Position numbers and translations under genes: made by a program
NCBI RefSeq assembly: GCF_014191875.1
Contig: NZ_JACHXD010000011.1
Location: 171,830-235,829 of the forward strand
Direction: 5' to 3'
Source of the DNA: Pseudoduganella violacea
Lineage (GTDB): Bacteria; Pseudomonadota; Gammaproteobacteria; Burkholderiales; Burkholderiaceae_D
DNA length: 64,000 bases
Shown here: piece by piece, positions 52,101 through 61,285 of the stretch
How the letters are laid out: every line of letters starts with the position of its first letter
How positions within the stretch are numbered: position 1 is the first letter of the stretch
The notes under the pieces: generated by a model
What the model was told of the DNA's origin: nothing
The model's database searches: none
Seen by the model: only the letters and a program-made list of their open reading frames with translations

Positions 52101-53708
52101 CGCAATCTGGTGGCCTGGCTGCGCGGCGCCCAGCAGTATTCCGACGATGAAGTCTTCCGCGCCTATAGCACCACGGTGGTTGGCGGCACCACGATTCCCA
52201 TTGTTCTCGGCGATATCGCCTCGTCCAAGCCCGCCTATATGCGCGAGCCGCGCAAGAGCTACACCGTCAACGACTACGACAGTTTCAAGAACGGTTATGC
52301 CGACCGCGCCGCCACCGTGTTCACCGCCGCCAACGACGGCATGCTGCACGCCTTCGACGCCGCCGATGGCCGCGAGCTGTGGGCCTATATGCCGCGCATC
52401 ACGATGAAGAAGCTGTATGCGCTGGCCAGCACCACCTACGGCACCAACCACCAGTTCACCACCGACGGCGCGCCGGAGCTGGGCGATGTCTACTTCGACG
52501 GCGCCTGGCACACCATCATGGTGGCGGGCCTGAACGCGGGCGGGCGCGGCTTCTATGCGCTCGACGTGACCAATGCCGGCGCGCCCAAAGGCGCGAAGTA
52601 TGGCCAGGCGCCGAAAGTGCTGTGGGAGCTGTGCGCCGATGCCAGCATCTGCTCGCGCAACGATCCGGATATCGGCCTGACCTTCGGCAACCCGCAGTTC
52701 GGCATGTGGAACAACCGCTGGGTGGTCTACCTGACCGCGGGCTACAATAATATCCCGGGTGTGGATGGCATCAATAGCGGCAGCGGCGAAGGCATTCTTT
52801 ATATCGTCGATGTGAAGACGGGTGAAATTCTCGCCAAGCAGTCTACCGGCTCGGGCAATGTGGCCACGCCATCCGGCCTGGCGCGCATCACGGCCATCAC
52901 CAACGATCCGGCGGGCGATCCGGTCACCACCTATATCTACGGCGGCGACAACCAGGGCCAGTTATGGCGCTTCGACCTGACCAAGACCCTGACCACCGGC
53001 ATCGGCGTGCGCAAGATGGGATCAACCGGCATCACCCAGCCGATCACCACGCGGCCCGATGTGACGCTGTGCGAAGTCAAGGTCAAGGATTCGTCCGGCA
53101 TCGAGACGTCGAAGGCGCAGCGCGTGGTGCTGTTCGGCACCGGGCGCCTGCTCGACGTGCCGGACACCACCAATACCGATGTGCAAAGCCTGTATCTGCT
53201 CAAGGATGTGGATGCCGATACCAGCACCATCAATGTGCGCGGCAGCGGCATGGTGGAGCAGACCCTGAGCCGGCGCAGCGGCGGCTCGGCCGGCACCTCG
53301 GTGTACGACATCACCAAGAACGCGGTGGACCTGAACACCAAGAGCGGCTGGTTCTTCGACTGGAAGCTGAACGCCGGCGAGCGCATGAACCTCGACCCCA
53401 AGATCGTCAGCGGGGCGGGCAATGTGGTGACGAATATCCCCACCTCCAGCTCATCGTGCTCGGTGGGCGGCACCAGCAACGCCTACCAGGTCGATGTCTG
53501 CAAAGGCACCTCGATCAGCGACAACCCGGTCGGCAGCACCCTGTCCAACACCTCGGCGGCGGTGGGCTTCATCATCATCCGCCTGCCCAAGGGCGAGCTG
53601 AAAATGATCACCACCACGGCCAAGGGCGAGACGCTGACGCGCCCCCTGTCCGAACTCGATTCGGCCGGTGCCCACCGCGTGGGCTGGCGCCGCGTCAAGG
53701 GCGAGTAG
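49113..53708 (+). CDS. pilY1: Type IV pilus tip/adhesin protein PilY1
   Basis: 1531 residues from ATG 49113 (GGAA 5 bases upstream); the ATG at 49098 has none. Signal peptide MKISTALAFAALCAAASPAGA. Near residue 50 the von Willebrand A metal site DNSGSM is intact. Long Ser/Thr-rich middle, then a C-terminal propeller region typical of PilY1 (TVFTAANDGMLHAFDA, with a Ca-binding-like loop). Secreted; needed for pilus extension, adhesion and surface sensing. Confidence 0.93.
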   Translation: MKISTALAFAALCAAASPAGAAPTNIAQVPLLNISGTGTVKPNLMLLFDNSGSMEQSYTPDYVNDSLCRSRAQLSSGTTACTVGHPPFMSSDFNRQYYNPALRYQPPIKWDGTFYQEQTAGNTSNWTNVVSDGFNVLNTDLYGNSDTAINLVTGYPDLQWCDPSNTSDCKRNTATYNYPDNTYRNASAISVGPYYYTVGVAEFCTDDTMTNCKSTSAGAAAPTGYPVPVKVRWCNSTALTSCQAKRVGAFIYPRYSQATGAIASYGTVAIGVSKTTSSLNITSVVVNENGTNRTVTNSSVTASTGTDTALKQQTVASALAASIVARTSVSNAYYACVRTPLGQPTVPACSTFGITLAADNVVAVIPVTCTGSKSLTTCQTINDNTRAGWGITANVSSVTFPSTALMAISGVTADVNPASVLNSLSLGGTTIASNITIGRNANAATAVSRIVSAIGTSGTYRAYTGGNTITPTCQAASASTVCIVVNGSTSSGSNLTAGTQSNKGTMAFSFTPTVASTDNIPTTVVALSAGSAAPSTFVRVNIVSGSTYPKGSARSDCTASAGVCTYNEEMTNFANWYSYYKTRLQMMKTSVGIAFSAVNSNYRVGYVRLSSAGAAGAIDQKPADFTGTARSTWYSNLYNTSTSGSTPSRPALDSVGKMFANQAPYNYASGQEVVQFPCQQNFTILTTDGYWNGGSAASVANNDNVESTGRFCLSQQGCVDGRAQTQPSLADVALYWYNGGSSTTTVSLRPSLEDMSKEGQVPAGPNENTHLHMNTYTLGLGMDGIMTYEPNYDTAAKAGGDFYNLITAASSGCPWNGGGAYVWPDPQTSSTANTVQERVDDLWHTAINGHGKYFSANEPKEVVEGLQAALAKMQISTGAAAAAATSTPNISQEDSDIFSDTFTTVKWYGELAKRKIDVSTGEVSANTVWVSTNILGTQVLDNSRKIYKYDGSSSTPEEFTYDNLDATERSWFDNKCAALSQCTLLDATKRAIVDDGRNLVAWLRGAQQYSDDEVFRAYSTTVVGGTTIPIVLGDIASSKPAYMREPRKSYTVNDYDSFKNGYADRAATVFTAANDGMLHAFDAADGRELWAYMPRITMKKLYALASTTYGTNHQFTTDGAPELGDVYFDGAWHTIMVAGLNAGGRGFYALDVTNAGAPKGAKYGQAPKVLWELCADASICSRNDPDIGLTFGNPQFGMWNNRWVVYLTAGYNNIPGVDGINSGSGEGILYIVDVKTGEILAKQSTGSGNVATPSGLARITAITNDPAGDPVTTYIYGGDNQGQLWRFDLTKTLTTGIGVRKMGSTGITQPITTRPDVTLCEVKVKDSSGIETSKAQRVVLFGTGRLLDVPDTTNTDVQSLYLLKDVDADTSTINVRGSGMVEQTLSRRSGGSAGTSVYDITKNAVDLNTKSGWFFDWKLNAGERMNLDPKIVSGAGNVVTNIPTSSSSCSVGGTSNAYQVDVCKGTSISDNPVGSTLSNTSAAVGFIIIRLPKGELKMITTTAKGETLTRPLSELDSAGAHRVGWRRVKGE

Positions 53709-53791
53709 GGCTGGAGGGGATTTTTCCCGGTGCGGCGTGAAAAACGGTAAAATAGCAGGTTTTCCTGCATAGCCGTTCGATCGCCGCTACC

Positions 53792-55459
53792 ATGTCCCAA
53801 GATACCGAAGTCAACGTCCCAGACAACAACGAAGCAGCCGCCTCGGCGGGCAGCTCCAAGACGCCTGCGCTGATCGCGCGCGAAGTCCAACGCCGCCGCA
53901 CCTTCGGCATCATCTCCCACCCGGATGCGGGTAAAACCACGCTGACCGAAAAGCTGCTGCTGTTCTCGGGCGCGATCCAGATGGCCGGCACGGTCAAGGC
54001 GCGCAAGAGCGGCCGCCACGCCACCTCCGACTGGATGGAAATCGAGAAGCAGCGCGGCATTTCCGTGGCATCGTCGGTGATGCAGTTCGACTTCCGCGAC
54101 CACATCATCAACCTGCTCGACACCCCAGGCCACCAGGACTTCTCGGAAGATACCTACCGTGTGCTGACGGCGGTCGACTCGGCCCTGATGGTGATCGACG
54201 CCGCAAAAGGCGTGGAAGCGCAGACCATCAAGCTGCTCGACGTCTGCCGCATGCGCAATACGCCCATCGTCACCTTCATGAACAAGCTGGACCGCGAATG
54301 CCGCGACCCGCTGGAACTGCTCGACGAGCTGGAATCGGTGCTGAAGATCCAATGCGCGCCCGTGACCTGGCCGATCGGCATGGGCAAGAACTTCCGTGGC
54401 GTGTACCACCTGCTGCGCGACGAGATTCTGCTGTTCCGCGCCGGCGATGAAAGCGCCGACCAGAGCTTTGAAGTCATCAAAGGCATCGACAATCCGCGCC
54501 TGCAGGAGATGTTCCCGCTGGAGATGGACCAGCTGCGCATGGAAGTGGAGCTGGTGCATGGCGCCTCGCACCCCTTCAACCTGGAAGAATTCCTGTCCGG
54601 CGTGCAGACCCCGGTCTTCTTCGGCTCCGCCATCAACAACTTCGGCGTGCGCGAAATCCTGTCCGCCCTGGTGGACTGGGCGCCGGCCCCGCGCGGCCGT
54701 GATGCGTCGGTGCGCGTGGTCGAACCGAACGAACAGCCGTTCTCCGGCTTCGTGTTCAAGATTCAGGCCAATATGGACCCGGCCCACCGCGACCGCATCG
54801 CCTTCCTGCGCGTCTGTTCCGGACGTTTCGAGCGCGGCATGAAGGTCAAGCACCTGCGTCTGGGACGCGAAGTGAAAGTATCGTCCGTGGTCACCTTCAT
54901 GGCCTCCTCGCGCGAACAAGTGGAAGAGGCGTATGCCGGCGACATCATCGGCCTGCCGAACCACGGCAATATGCAGATCGGCGACAGCTTCTCCGAAGGC
55001 GAGATGCTGCAATTCACCGGCATCCCGTATTTCGCGCCTGACTTCTTCCGCTCCGTGCGCATCCGCAACCCGCTGAAGATCAAGCAGCTGCACAAAGGCC
55101 TGCAACAGCTGGGCGAAGAAGGCGCCGTACAGGTCTTCAAACCCGTGCAAGGCGGCGAATTGGTCTTGGGCGCCGTCGGCGTGCTGCAGTTCGAAGTGGT
55201 CGCCAGCCGCCTGATGAACGAATACGGCGTCGACGCCGTCTTCGAAGGCACCAGCATCAGCAGCGCCCGTTGGGTCAGCAGCGACGACAAGAAGGCGCTG
55301 GCCGACTTCGAAGCCGCGCTTGGCCACAACGTAGCCTACGACGCCGCCGGCAACATGGCCTACCTGGCAACGTCCGGCGTCAACCTGCGCCTCACGCAAG
55401 AACGCTGGCCCCAGCTGACCTTCCACGCCACCCGCGAACACGCCAGCAAGCTCTCCTAA
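53792..55459 (+). CDS. prfC: Peptide chain release factor 3
   Basis: 555 residues. GTPase with P-loop SHPDAGKTTL (residues 42-51), DTPGHQDFSEDTYR, and NKLD. An N-terminal extra of about 30 residues is present before the conserved RRRTFGIISHP. Recycles RF1/RF2 in termination. Single gene with the giant inverted repeat after it. Confidence 0.96.
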   Translation: MSQDTEVNVPDNNEAAASAGSSKTPALIAREVQRRRTFGIISHPDAGKTTLTEKLLLFSGAIQMAGTVKARKSGRHATSDWMEIEKQRGISVASSVMQFDFRDHIINLLDTPGHQDFSEDTYRVLTAVDSALMVIDAAKGVEAQTIKLLDVCRMRNTPIVTFMNKLDRECRDPLELLDELESVLKIQCAPVTWPIGMGKNFRGVYHLLRDEILLFRAGDESADQSFEVIKGIDNPRLQEMFPLEMDQLRMEVELVHGASHPFNLEEFLSGVQTPVFFGSAINNFGVREILSALVDWAPAPRGRDASVRVVEPNEQPFSGFVFKIQANMDPAHRDRIAFLRVCSGRFERGMKVKHLRLGREVKVSSVVTFMASSREQVEEAYAGDIIGLPNHGNMQIGDSFSEGEMLQFTGIPYFAPDFFRSVRIRNPLKIKQLHKGLQQLGEEGAVQVFKPVQGGELVLGAVGVLQFEVVASRLMNEYGVDAVFEGTSISSARWVSSDDKKALADFEAALGHNVAYDAAGNMAYLATSGVNLRLTQERWPQLTFHATREHASKLS

Positions 55460-55471
55460 GCTTGATAAATC

Positions 55472-55579
55472 TCAAAAAATGTCCAACCCTGGTGTCAGGC
55501 ACCAAGGTAGGACATTGTTTGCGCTGGATCAAAGAATGTCCACCTCTGGTGCCTGACACCAGGGTTGGACATTTTTTGA
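55472..55579. repeat. 108-bp giant inverted repeat with perfect 32-bp arms
   Basis: Perfect arms at 55472-55503 and 55548-55579, containing the quasi-palindrome GGTGTCAGGCACC, A-run on the left and T-run on the right. A second, weaker inner pair (GGACATT / AATGTCC) lies inside. Between two convergent genes it can serve as a terminator for both. Repeats with this core are, as far as I know, common in Massilia-type genomes. Confidence 0.92.
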
Positions 55580-55585
55580 TTTGGC

Positions 55586-57499
55586 TCAAGCTTGCTGCGG
55601 GGTGGGCCAGAGGCGGCGCTCGGTGAGGAGGGCGGTCAGCTGGTCGGCGGGGAGGGGACGGGCGAAGTAGTAGCCTTGCATGACGTCGCAGCCGGCATCG
55701 CGCAGGAAACGCATCTGTTCTTCGGTTTCGACGCCTTCGGCGACGACGCTCAGATTCAGGCTGTGGGCCATGGCGATGATGGCGGTGGCAATCGCCGCCC
55801 CGTCGCCGGGAACTCCCGAGACAAAGCTGCGGTCGATCTTCAACTGGTCGATCGGGAAGCGCTTCAGGTAAGACATGGAGGAGTAGCCCGTGCCAAAGTC
55901 GTCGATCGAGAGGTGGATGCCTGCCGCCTGGATCTTCTGTAGCAGCTCCAGATTGGCGTGCACGTTTTCCATCAGCACGCCTTCCGTGATTTCCAATTCC
56001 AGCAGACGTGCGGGCAGGCCGGTTTCTTCCAGCAGCGCCGCGACTTCGTCCATCAGTCCCGCATCCCTGGTCTGGCATGCGGACAGGTTGACCGCCACAT
56101 GTTCTATGGTGTCGAGCAGCCCGGCGTCGCGCCAGGCGGCTGCCTGGCGGCAGGCTGTTTGCAGCACCCAGCGTCCCAGGCTGACGATCACGCCGCTTTC
56201 TTCTGCAACCGGGATGAATTCGGCTGGGCTCACCGTTCCCAGTTCTTCGCAAGTCCAGCGCACCAGCACTTCGACACCCGTCATGCGTCCGCTGCGCACA
56301 TCGATCTGCGGTTGATAGTGCAGATACAGTTCGTCGTTCTGCAAAGCGCGGCGCAGATTGGCTTCCAGCTTCAGACGCTTGTGGGCGCGCTGCTCCATCT
56401 CGGGGCGGAAAATTTCATATCCGTTCTTGCCCTTGTTCTTGGCGTGGTACATGGCCGTATCGGCGCAGCGCATCAAACTGCGCGCATCCTCCGCATCCTG
56501 CGGGTAGACGCTGACGCCAATGCTGGCGCTGACGAAGAGCTGGTGTCCCTGCACCATGAAGGACTCCGACAGCGCCGTGAGTATCTTGTTGGCGACACGG
56601 TCCGGCTCCTCGCTATCCTCCGGCGGCTCCACAATCACCACGAACTCGTCGCCACCCAGGCGGCAGATGATGTCGGTGCTGCGCAGCGTGCCGGTCAGGC
56701 GCTGGGCGACCTGTTTCAGCAGCACGTCGCCGCTGTCATGGCCCAGGGTGTCGTTGACGATCTTGAAGTTGTCGAGGTCGAGCAGTAGCAGGCAGGCGCT
56801 GGTCTCCTGCCGGTCGGCGCAGTCGAGCGCGAAAGCCAGGCGCTCGTTGAATTCATGCCGGTTGGGCAGGGTGGTAACAGGATCGACATGGGCCAGGAAA
56901 TGCAGATGCTCCTCGGCCAGCCGCACCGCTTTGCGCATGCGTGCCACCAGCAGCCATGAAAGGCCGAAGGAACCCAGCGCTACCAGCAGCGTAAAGACGG
57001 CAAACGTGCCGAGACGCTGATACAGCCTGCCGAGCGAGGCGCGAATCGTCACCTGCCCAATCACCTCGCCGTTGGCGTGCACCGGTTCCAGCACTTCCAC
57101 GTATTCGAAGTTATGGCGCTTGTGCGTGGCGACCAATTCCGCGTCGGGCGTGATGGGCGGCGGCGCGGCCAGCGTGCCTTTGATGCCGTCGCGCAGATAA
57201 CGCCCCAGCACGCGCCCGCTGCGGTACATGGTGGCGCTGACCACCGAGGGCGAGGAGGCGAGGCCGCCCAGAATCTCATCCTGGGCCGAAGCGTCGCTGA
57301 ACATCAGCGCCGCCGTGCTGTTGCTGCCGACGATATGGGCCTGCACCTGCAGGTCGCGTTCCAGCGCATTACGCAGCGAGATGAACTGGAAGACGGTCAG
57401 CAGAATGCTGGCGACGAACAGGGCTGCGGCGGCGGACAGCATGGTGGCGCGCACCATCTTGCTGCCGATAGGACGCAGGCGAGGCGTGGCGGGCTTCAT
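55586..57499 (-). CDS. GGDEF-EAL cyclic-di-GMP signalling protein (YfiN-like N-terminus)
   Basis: 637 residues. Two TM helices (about 20-40 and 165-187) around a periplasmic CHASE8-type domain, then GGDEF (intact, 282-286, RLGGDEF) and a C-terminal EAL domain whose motif reads EVL (410-412), with DDFGTGYSS and AEGVE intact. So it may both make and break c-di-GMP. It is translationally coupled (ATGA) to the YfiR-like gene upstream, which in Pseudomonas represses YfiN from the periplasm. Confidence 0.92.
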   Translation of the reverse strand: MKPATPRLRPIGSKMVRATMLSAAAALFVASILLTVFQFISLRNALERDLQVQAHIVGSNSTAALMFSDASAQDEILGGLASSPSVVSATMYRSGRVLGRYLRDGIKGTLAAPPPITPDAELVATHKRHNFEYVEVLEPVHANGEVIGQVTIRASLGRLYQRLGTFAVFTLLVALGSFGLSWLLVARMRKAVRLAEEHLHFLAHVDPVTTLPNRHEFNERLAFALDCADRQETSACLLLLDLDNFKIVNDTLGHDSGDVLLKQVAQRLTGTLRSTDIICRLGGDEFVVIVEPPEDSEEPDRVANKILTALSESFMVQGHQLFVSASIGVSVYPQDAEDARSLMRCADTAMYHAKNKGKNGYEIFRPEMEQRAHKRLKLEANLRRALQNDELYLHYQPQIDVRSGRMTGVEVLVRWTCEELGTVSPAEFIPVAEESGVIVSLGRWVLQTACRQAAAWRDAGLLDTIEHVAVNLSACQTRDAGLMDEVAALLEETGLPARLLELEITEGVLMENVHANLELLQKIQAAGIHLSIDDFGTGYSSMSYLKRFPIDQLKIDRSFVSGVPGDGAAIATAIIAMAHSLNLSVVAEGVETEEQMRFLRDAGCDVMQGYYFARPLPADQLTALLTERRLWPTPQQA

Positions 57500-58056
57500 T
57501 GCACGCTCCTGGCCAGGTGCAGTAACTTGGAGCTGAGATTCAGCCCCGCCTGGCGCGCCGCCGTCAAATCGACATCGAAGCCGATGCGCTTATTGTCCAT
57601 GCCCAGCGCGATCATCGCGCCGGACGTGCCGATGGCGCGGTCATCCGCCACCGTCAGCACGCTGCTCGCGCCCAGCTCCTTGCGCAGTTGCGGCCAGCGG
57701 TCCCGGTCCTGCGCGTCCAGCACGAGGATATGGCAGCCGCTCGCATTGCCGCTGATGCCGAGAGGGCGGAAGCGCATGCGATGCCCGTTCACGACCTTGT
57801 CGGACAATGCGCTCAACGCAGTCTGCATATTGTTGCCGCTGAATGCGCACAGATGCAGGATGGCCGCGCCCTGCAACACATCGGCCGGCCACTCGGTGAA
57901 AACGGCGAAATTGAAGACGAAAGCGGCCTTCAATTCAGCCTCCTTGATCTGCTGCGCCTCCTGCGCCAAGGCGACCGATGGCAGCAGGAAAAACACCGAC
58001 AGCACGCCAGCCAGCATGCGCAGCAACGGGGATTTGGTCCTGGCGCTGTTCATCAT
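57496..58056 (-). CDS. YfiR-like periplasmic regulator (DUF4154)
   Basis: 186 residues from ATG 58056 (AAGG upstream; a second ATG follows at 58053). Signal peptide then the YfiR signatures AAFVFNFAVFTEWP, CHILVLDA, VLTVADD and AGLNLSSKLLHLA. Expected to bind the periplasmic domain of the GGDEF-EAL partner. Four bases after the TonB receptor. Confidence 0.9.
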   Translation of the reverse strand: MMNSARTKSPLLRMLAGVLSVFFLLPSVALAQEAQQIKEAELKAAFVFNFAVFTEWPADVLQGAAILHLCAFSGNNMQTALSALSDKVVNGHRMRFRPLGISGNASGCHILVLDAQDRDRWPQLRKELGASSVLTVADDRAIGTSGAMIALGMDNKRIGFDVDLTAARQAGLNLSSKLLHLARSVQ

Positions 58057-58060
58057 GGCC

Positions 58061-60124
58061 TTAATACTCGTAACGCAGCTTGAAAAGCAGACTGCGCCCG
58101 TCCTGCGCGATGGTGTTTTGCGTGAACACGGCCGAGGCGGGATCGGCATAACGCCGGTCCAGCAGATTGTAGACCGTGGCCGAAACGTCGAAATGGCGTG
58201 TCAGGCGCACGGTGTAAAGATTGAGATTGGCAACCCAGTAGGCCGCCGCCACGCCCTGATTCAGCGTACCGCGCCGGCTGACATACTGAGCCTCCGCTCC
58301 CGCGCGCCAGGCGCCGTAAAGCGGCATGCTGACATTCACTTTGGCCAGGCGCTTGGGGGAATTCACCGGACCGGTACCATCATCGCTGGTGGCCTGCGTT
58401 GCTCGCGTATGCACGCTTTGCTGGCTGATGCTGGCGCGCAGGCTGGCGCCGTTGCGCCAGCCGCGCTCATACTCGGCTTCCACGCCTTTGGCATAAGCCG
58501 TATTCCCATTGCGGAAAATGGGCAGCAAGTCAGCTTCATGGCGCTGCTCTGCGATCAGGGCCGATACATCATTATGGAAGAGCGAGAGCGTAAGACGCGC
58601 GTTGCCCTGCAGCTGACGCACCATGGTCAGTTCGTGGCTGCGTATGCGCTCGCGCCCCAGGGATGGATTGGCATGCTGCCCGCCGGGACCGGAAATGGCG
58701 TAGTACATCTCATAGCTGTTAGGTGAGCGGTAGGCGCTGCCGTAGACCGCCTTCAGCGTCGTCTTCTCATCCAGCTTCGTGATCAGGGCTAGGCGCGGGT
58801 TAAATACGCCACCTGTGTCGCTGTGATGGTCGTATCGCAGTCCCGCGTTCAGCAGTTTGCCGGCGCCGAGTGCAATTTCATCCTGCATGTAAAAGGCGTA
58901 GCGGCGATCAGCATGCGCCGTGTTCAGGTAATCGATGCGCGGAACGAGATCGTAATTGCGCTGCTCGATGCGGTAATCGAGTTCGAACTCCGCTCCGGCA
59001 ACGACCTTGTGGCCGGAGCGAGGCATGAAGAAGGCGCGCACTTCCGCTCCCCACCAGCGGCCGATGCTCTCGTCGCGGTTGGCTGTCAGGGCTGGGCGCA
59101 GATAGATGTAATCGCCGTTATAGCGGTAGCTGCCCCAAAATACGCGCGAACTCAGCTCGCCCTGGTTGGGTAAGGCGCGATGCCAGTAGAGGTCTGCCGT
59201 GGTCTGCTCGTCCTTGGTCTGGCTGCCCGGCGTGTTGAAGATCTGCTTGAACGATGCTGTCGGCGTGCCTTTGCTGCGCTCCGCGTGCAGCAGCGTCAAA
59301 TTAAAGGAGCCGCTTTGCGCCTTGGCGAAAAGGCGATGCCCGCGTTCATAATCGAGCTGCCGCGCGATGCCGTGGTTCTGCTCGGGCGTATCGAATTCTC
59401 GGTAGTAGAGATCCTGCCCCCGGTTGCTGTAGCCGCCGGCGGAAAGCACCAGCTCATTGCCGCGTCCATCGCGCCAGCCATGACTTAGCATGCCGCGCCG
59501 AACGCCAGCCGAACCGCTTTCGACGCTTGCGCGGCTTCCTTCAATATCCACCGCGCGCTTGGTGATGACATTGATTACGCCGAAAAGGGCATTCGCGCCA
59601 TAAATCGATGAGCCTGGGCCAGGCACATATTCGATGCGGTCCACCAGCTCCAGATCAAGCGGAAATTCGCCGCCCATCGGCCCCTGGTCGAAAACAGGAT
59701 CGTTGATGCGGTTGCCGTCGATTTGCAGCAGAAAGCGCGTGTTGTAATCGCCCGGCCGCAGAAAGCCGCGCGCGCCGAGAAAGCTGTACGTGCGGTCATA
59801 ACCCACATACAGACCACGCACGCTGCGTAGCGCATCGGCCAGCGTGCGCCAGCCATAAGCGCGGATGTCGGCGGCCGTGATGACGGTGACTGTGGACGGC
59901 GCCTCACTCGCCTTTTGCGTGAAACGCGAGGCGCTGTAGACCTCCAGGTCGAGCAGGTCTTCAAAGGGTAGGGCGGTTAGATCGTTCGCGTTCTGAACGG
60001 GGGCTTGCTGGGCGCTGGCCGGGGCGGAAAGGGCGCAGGCGCAAACGAGCGGCAGCCACACTGCCGCGCGCGATGACGACTGGCGCGGCGCGCGGGCCAG
60101 TGTAATCCATGTCTCTCTTGGCAT
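58061..60124 (-). CDS. TonB-dependent outer-membrane receptor
   Basis: 687 residues. Signal peptide to about residue 38, plug domain (STVTVITAADIRAYGWRTLADALRSVRGL and the GGEFPLDLELVDRIEYVPGPGSSIYGANALFGVINV stretch in two parts), then a 22-strand barrel ending in F-K-L-R-Y-E-Y. Ligand unknown. First gene of a TBDR-YfiR-GGDEF/EAL operon, suggesting that ligand uptake is linked to c-di-GMP. Confidence 0.9.
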   Translation of the reverse strand: MPRETWITLARAPRQSSSRAAVWLPLVCACALSAPASAQQAPVQNANDLTALPFEDLLDLEVYSASRFTQKASEAPSTVTVITAADIRAYGWRTLADALRSVRGLYVGYDRTYSFLGARGFLRPGDYNTRFLLQIDGNRINDPVFDQGPMGGEFPLDLELVDRIEYVPGPGSSIYGANALFGVINVITKRAVDIEGSRASVESGSAGVRRGMLSHGWRDGRGNELVLSAGGYSNRGQDLYYREFDTPEQNHGIARQLDYERGHRLFAKAQSGSFNLTLLHAERSKGTPTASFKQIFNTPGSQTKDEQTTADLYWHRALPNQGELSSRVFWGSYRYNGDYIYLRPALTANRDESIGRWWGAEVRAFFMPRSGHKVVAGAEFELDYRIEQRNYDLVPRIDYLNTAHADRRYAFYMQDEIALGAGKLLNAGLRYDHHSDTGGVFNPRLALITKLDEKTTLKAVYGSAYRSPNSYEMYYAISGPGGQHANPSLGRERIRSHELTMVRQLQGNARLTLSLFHNDVSALIAEQRHEADLLPIFRNGNTAYAKGVEAEYERGWRNGASLRASISQQSVHTRATQATSDDGTGPVNSPKRLAKVNVSMPLYGAWRAGAEAQYVSRRGTLNQGVAAAYWVANLNLYTVRLTRHFDVSATVYNLLDRRYADPASAVFTQNTIAQDGRSLLFKLRYEY

Positions 60125-60267
60125 CTCTTGGGTTCCAGTGGAGTGAAAGGTTCCGGAACCTTCGGTTTCTCTATTCTTCTGCCAAACATGGTGTCATTCC
60201 ACCCGGAAATTGTACAGTGTGGATAGCCGCAAGAGGCGTTTCCGCAACACTGGTGCAAGGGGGGCGG

Positions 60268-60657
60268 TTACTTTGCCGGGCTGGCGAGCGGCTGGCCTTT
60301 CTCGACCACGTAGACGCCGACCAGGCGCATGGTTCCGGGGCCGGTGTTTTTCGCATCGTGGATTTTGCCGGCGGGGATGACGAAAGCTTCGCCGGCCTTC
60401 AGCTTACGCGGCGGTTCGCCATCGATCAGCAGCTCGCCTTCGCCTTCCAGCACGTAGCTGATTTCGTCGCCGGGGTGGGTGTGGCGGCCGGCGACTACGC
60501 CAGGTTCCAGTTCAACGCGGGCGACTACGGCTTCGCGGTGGTCGATGGAGGTGTCGGCTTTGTGGACGAGGATGCGTTTGATGGTGGGCTGAGCTAGCGC
60601 GATAAGAGGGAGGGCAAGCGAACACATAACGATGCTGTGCAATTTTGATTTCATCAT
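60268..60657 (-). CDS. Secreted cupin-domain protein
   Basis: 129 residues with a signal peptide (MMKSKLHSIVMCSLALPLIALA). A single cupin barrel with metal-ligand motifs GRHTHPGDEISYVLEGEGEL and KAGEAFVIPAGKIHDAKN. Substrate unknown. Confidence 0.85.
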   Translation of the reverse strand: MMKSKLHSIVMCSLALPLIALAQPTIKRILVHKADTSIDHREAVVARVELEPGVVAGRHTHPGDEISYVLEGEGELLIDGEPPRKLKAGEAFVIPAGKIHDAKNTGPGTMRLVGVYVVEKGQPLASPAK

Positions 60658-60707
60658 ACCTTCCTCGAAAAAGGCCTTCGGCGAGCGGGTTTGGTTGGTT
60701 GTTGGCT

Positions 60708-61061
60708 TTACGATTTTTTTGGGTCCAGCCGATGATCCTCACCAAACAATAGCGCGTCTAGAATGCTGCCTATCCAAGCCAGAGGTAAGAGCAGGAATGC
60801 CATAGTTGCAAGCGGTCCACCTGTGCTTGATTTTGAAACAGCAGAGGCAATCATCTGAGCACTTAGCATATGGCCGGTATTCAGCTGCTGAAGTAAGTTA
60901 TCGGCGCTGAAGGATATGGCATAGAGTAGATAGACAGTAGAAGCTACGGTTGGCAGTAGAAACAGGCAGCCTCGCGCCCGACGCTTCAGAAACACCAGCT
61001 GTCCTAACCCTGGAAATATCAGCCCGGATAGTAGGGCTGCTTTGATGGATTCCGGCATCAT
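60708..61061 (-). CDS. Small membrane protein, function unknown
   Basis: 117 residues from ATG 61061 (AAGGGGA upstream). Three hydrophobic segments (near residues 6-25, 32-55 and 85-105) and a short charged C-terminus. No family recognised. Confidence 0.6.
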   Translation of the reverse strand: MMPESIKAALLSGLIFPGLGQLVFLKRRARGCLFLLPTVASTVYLLYAISFSADNLLQQLNTGHMLSAQMIASAVSKSSTGGPLATMAFLLLPLAWIGSILDALLFGEDHRLDPKKS

Positions 61062-61244
61062 GTTCCCCTTTATGAGCAACTGCACGCGAAAATGGACAAT
61101 GTTTTCTTCTTGCTAATCTTACCACGATTCAGCAAGATGCATACCTTTGGAATTAAAGAAATATTGAAGTGGGGAAATTTTGGAGCTTGATGGCTGCGCA
61201 TCGACTCAGGCTGTTTATACGACTGAGTGTTGTGAGAAGGAGAC

Positions 61245-61275
61245 CAGGCTACACGTCTAGCAATTGTGTAGCCTG
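61245..61275. repeat. 10-bp inverted repeat at the end of the AT-rich segment
   Basis: CAGGCTACAC, 11 bases, GTGTAGCCTG, perfect arms. It lies just past the end of the small AT-rich gene. No U-run follows on the minus strand, so it is not a classical terminator; it may mark the segment border. Confidence 0.5.
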
Positions 61276-61285
61276 AAGTTTGCTC

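Noticed and set aside
53483..55441. 652-codon minus-strand frame across prfC
   Set aside because: Antisense shadow of prfC, no start signal or motif.
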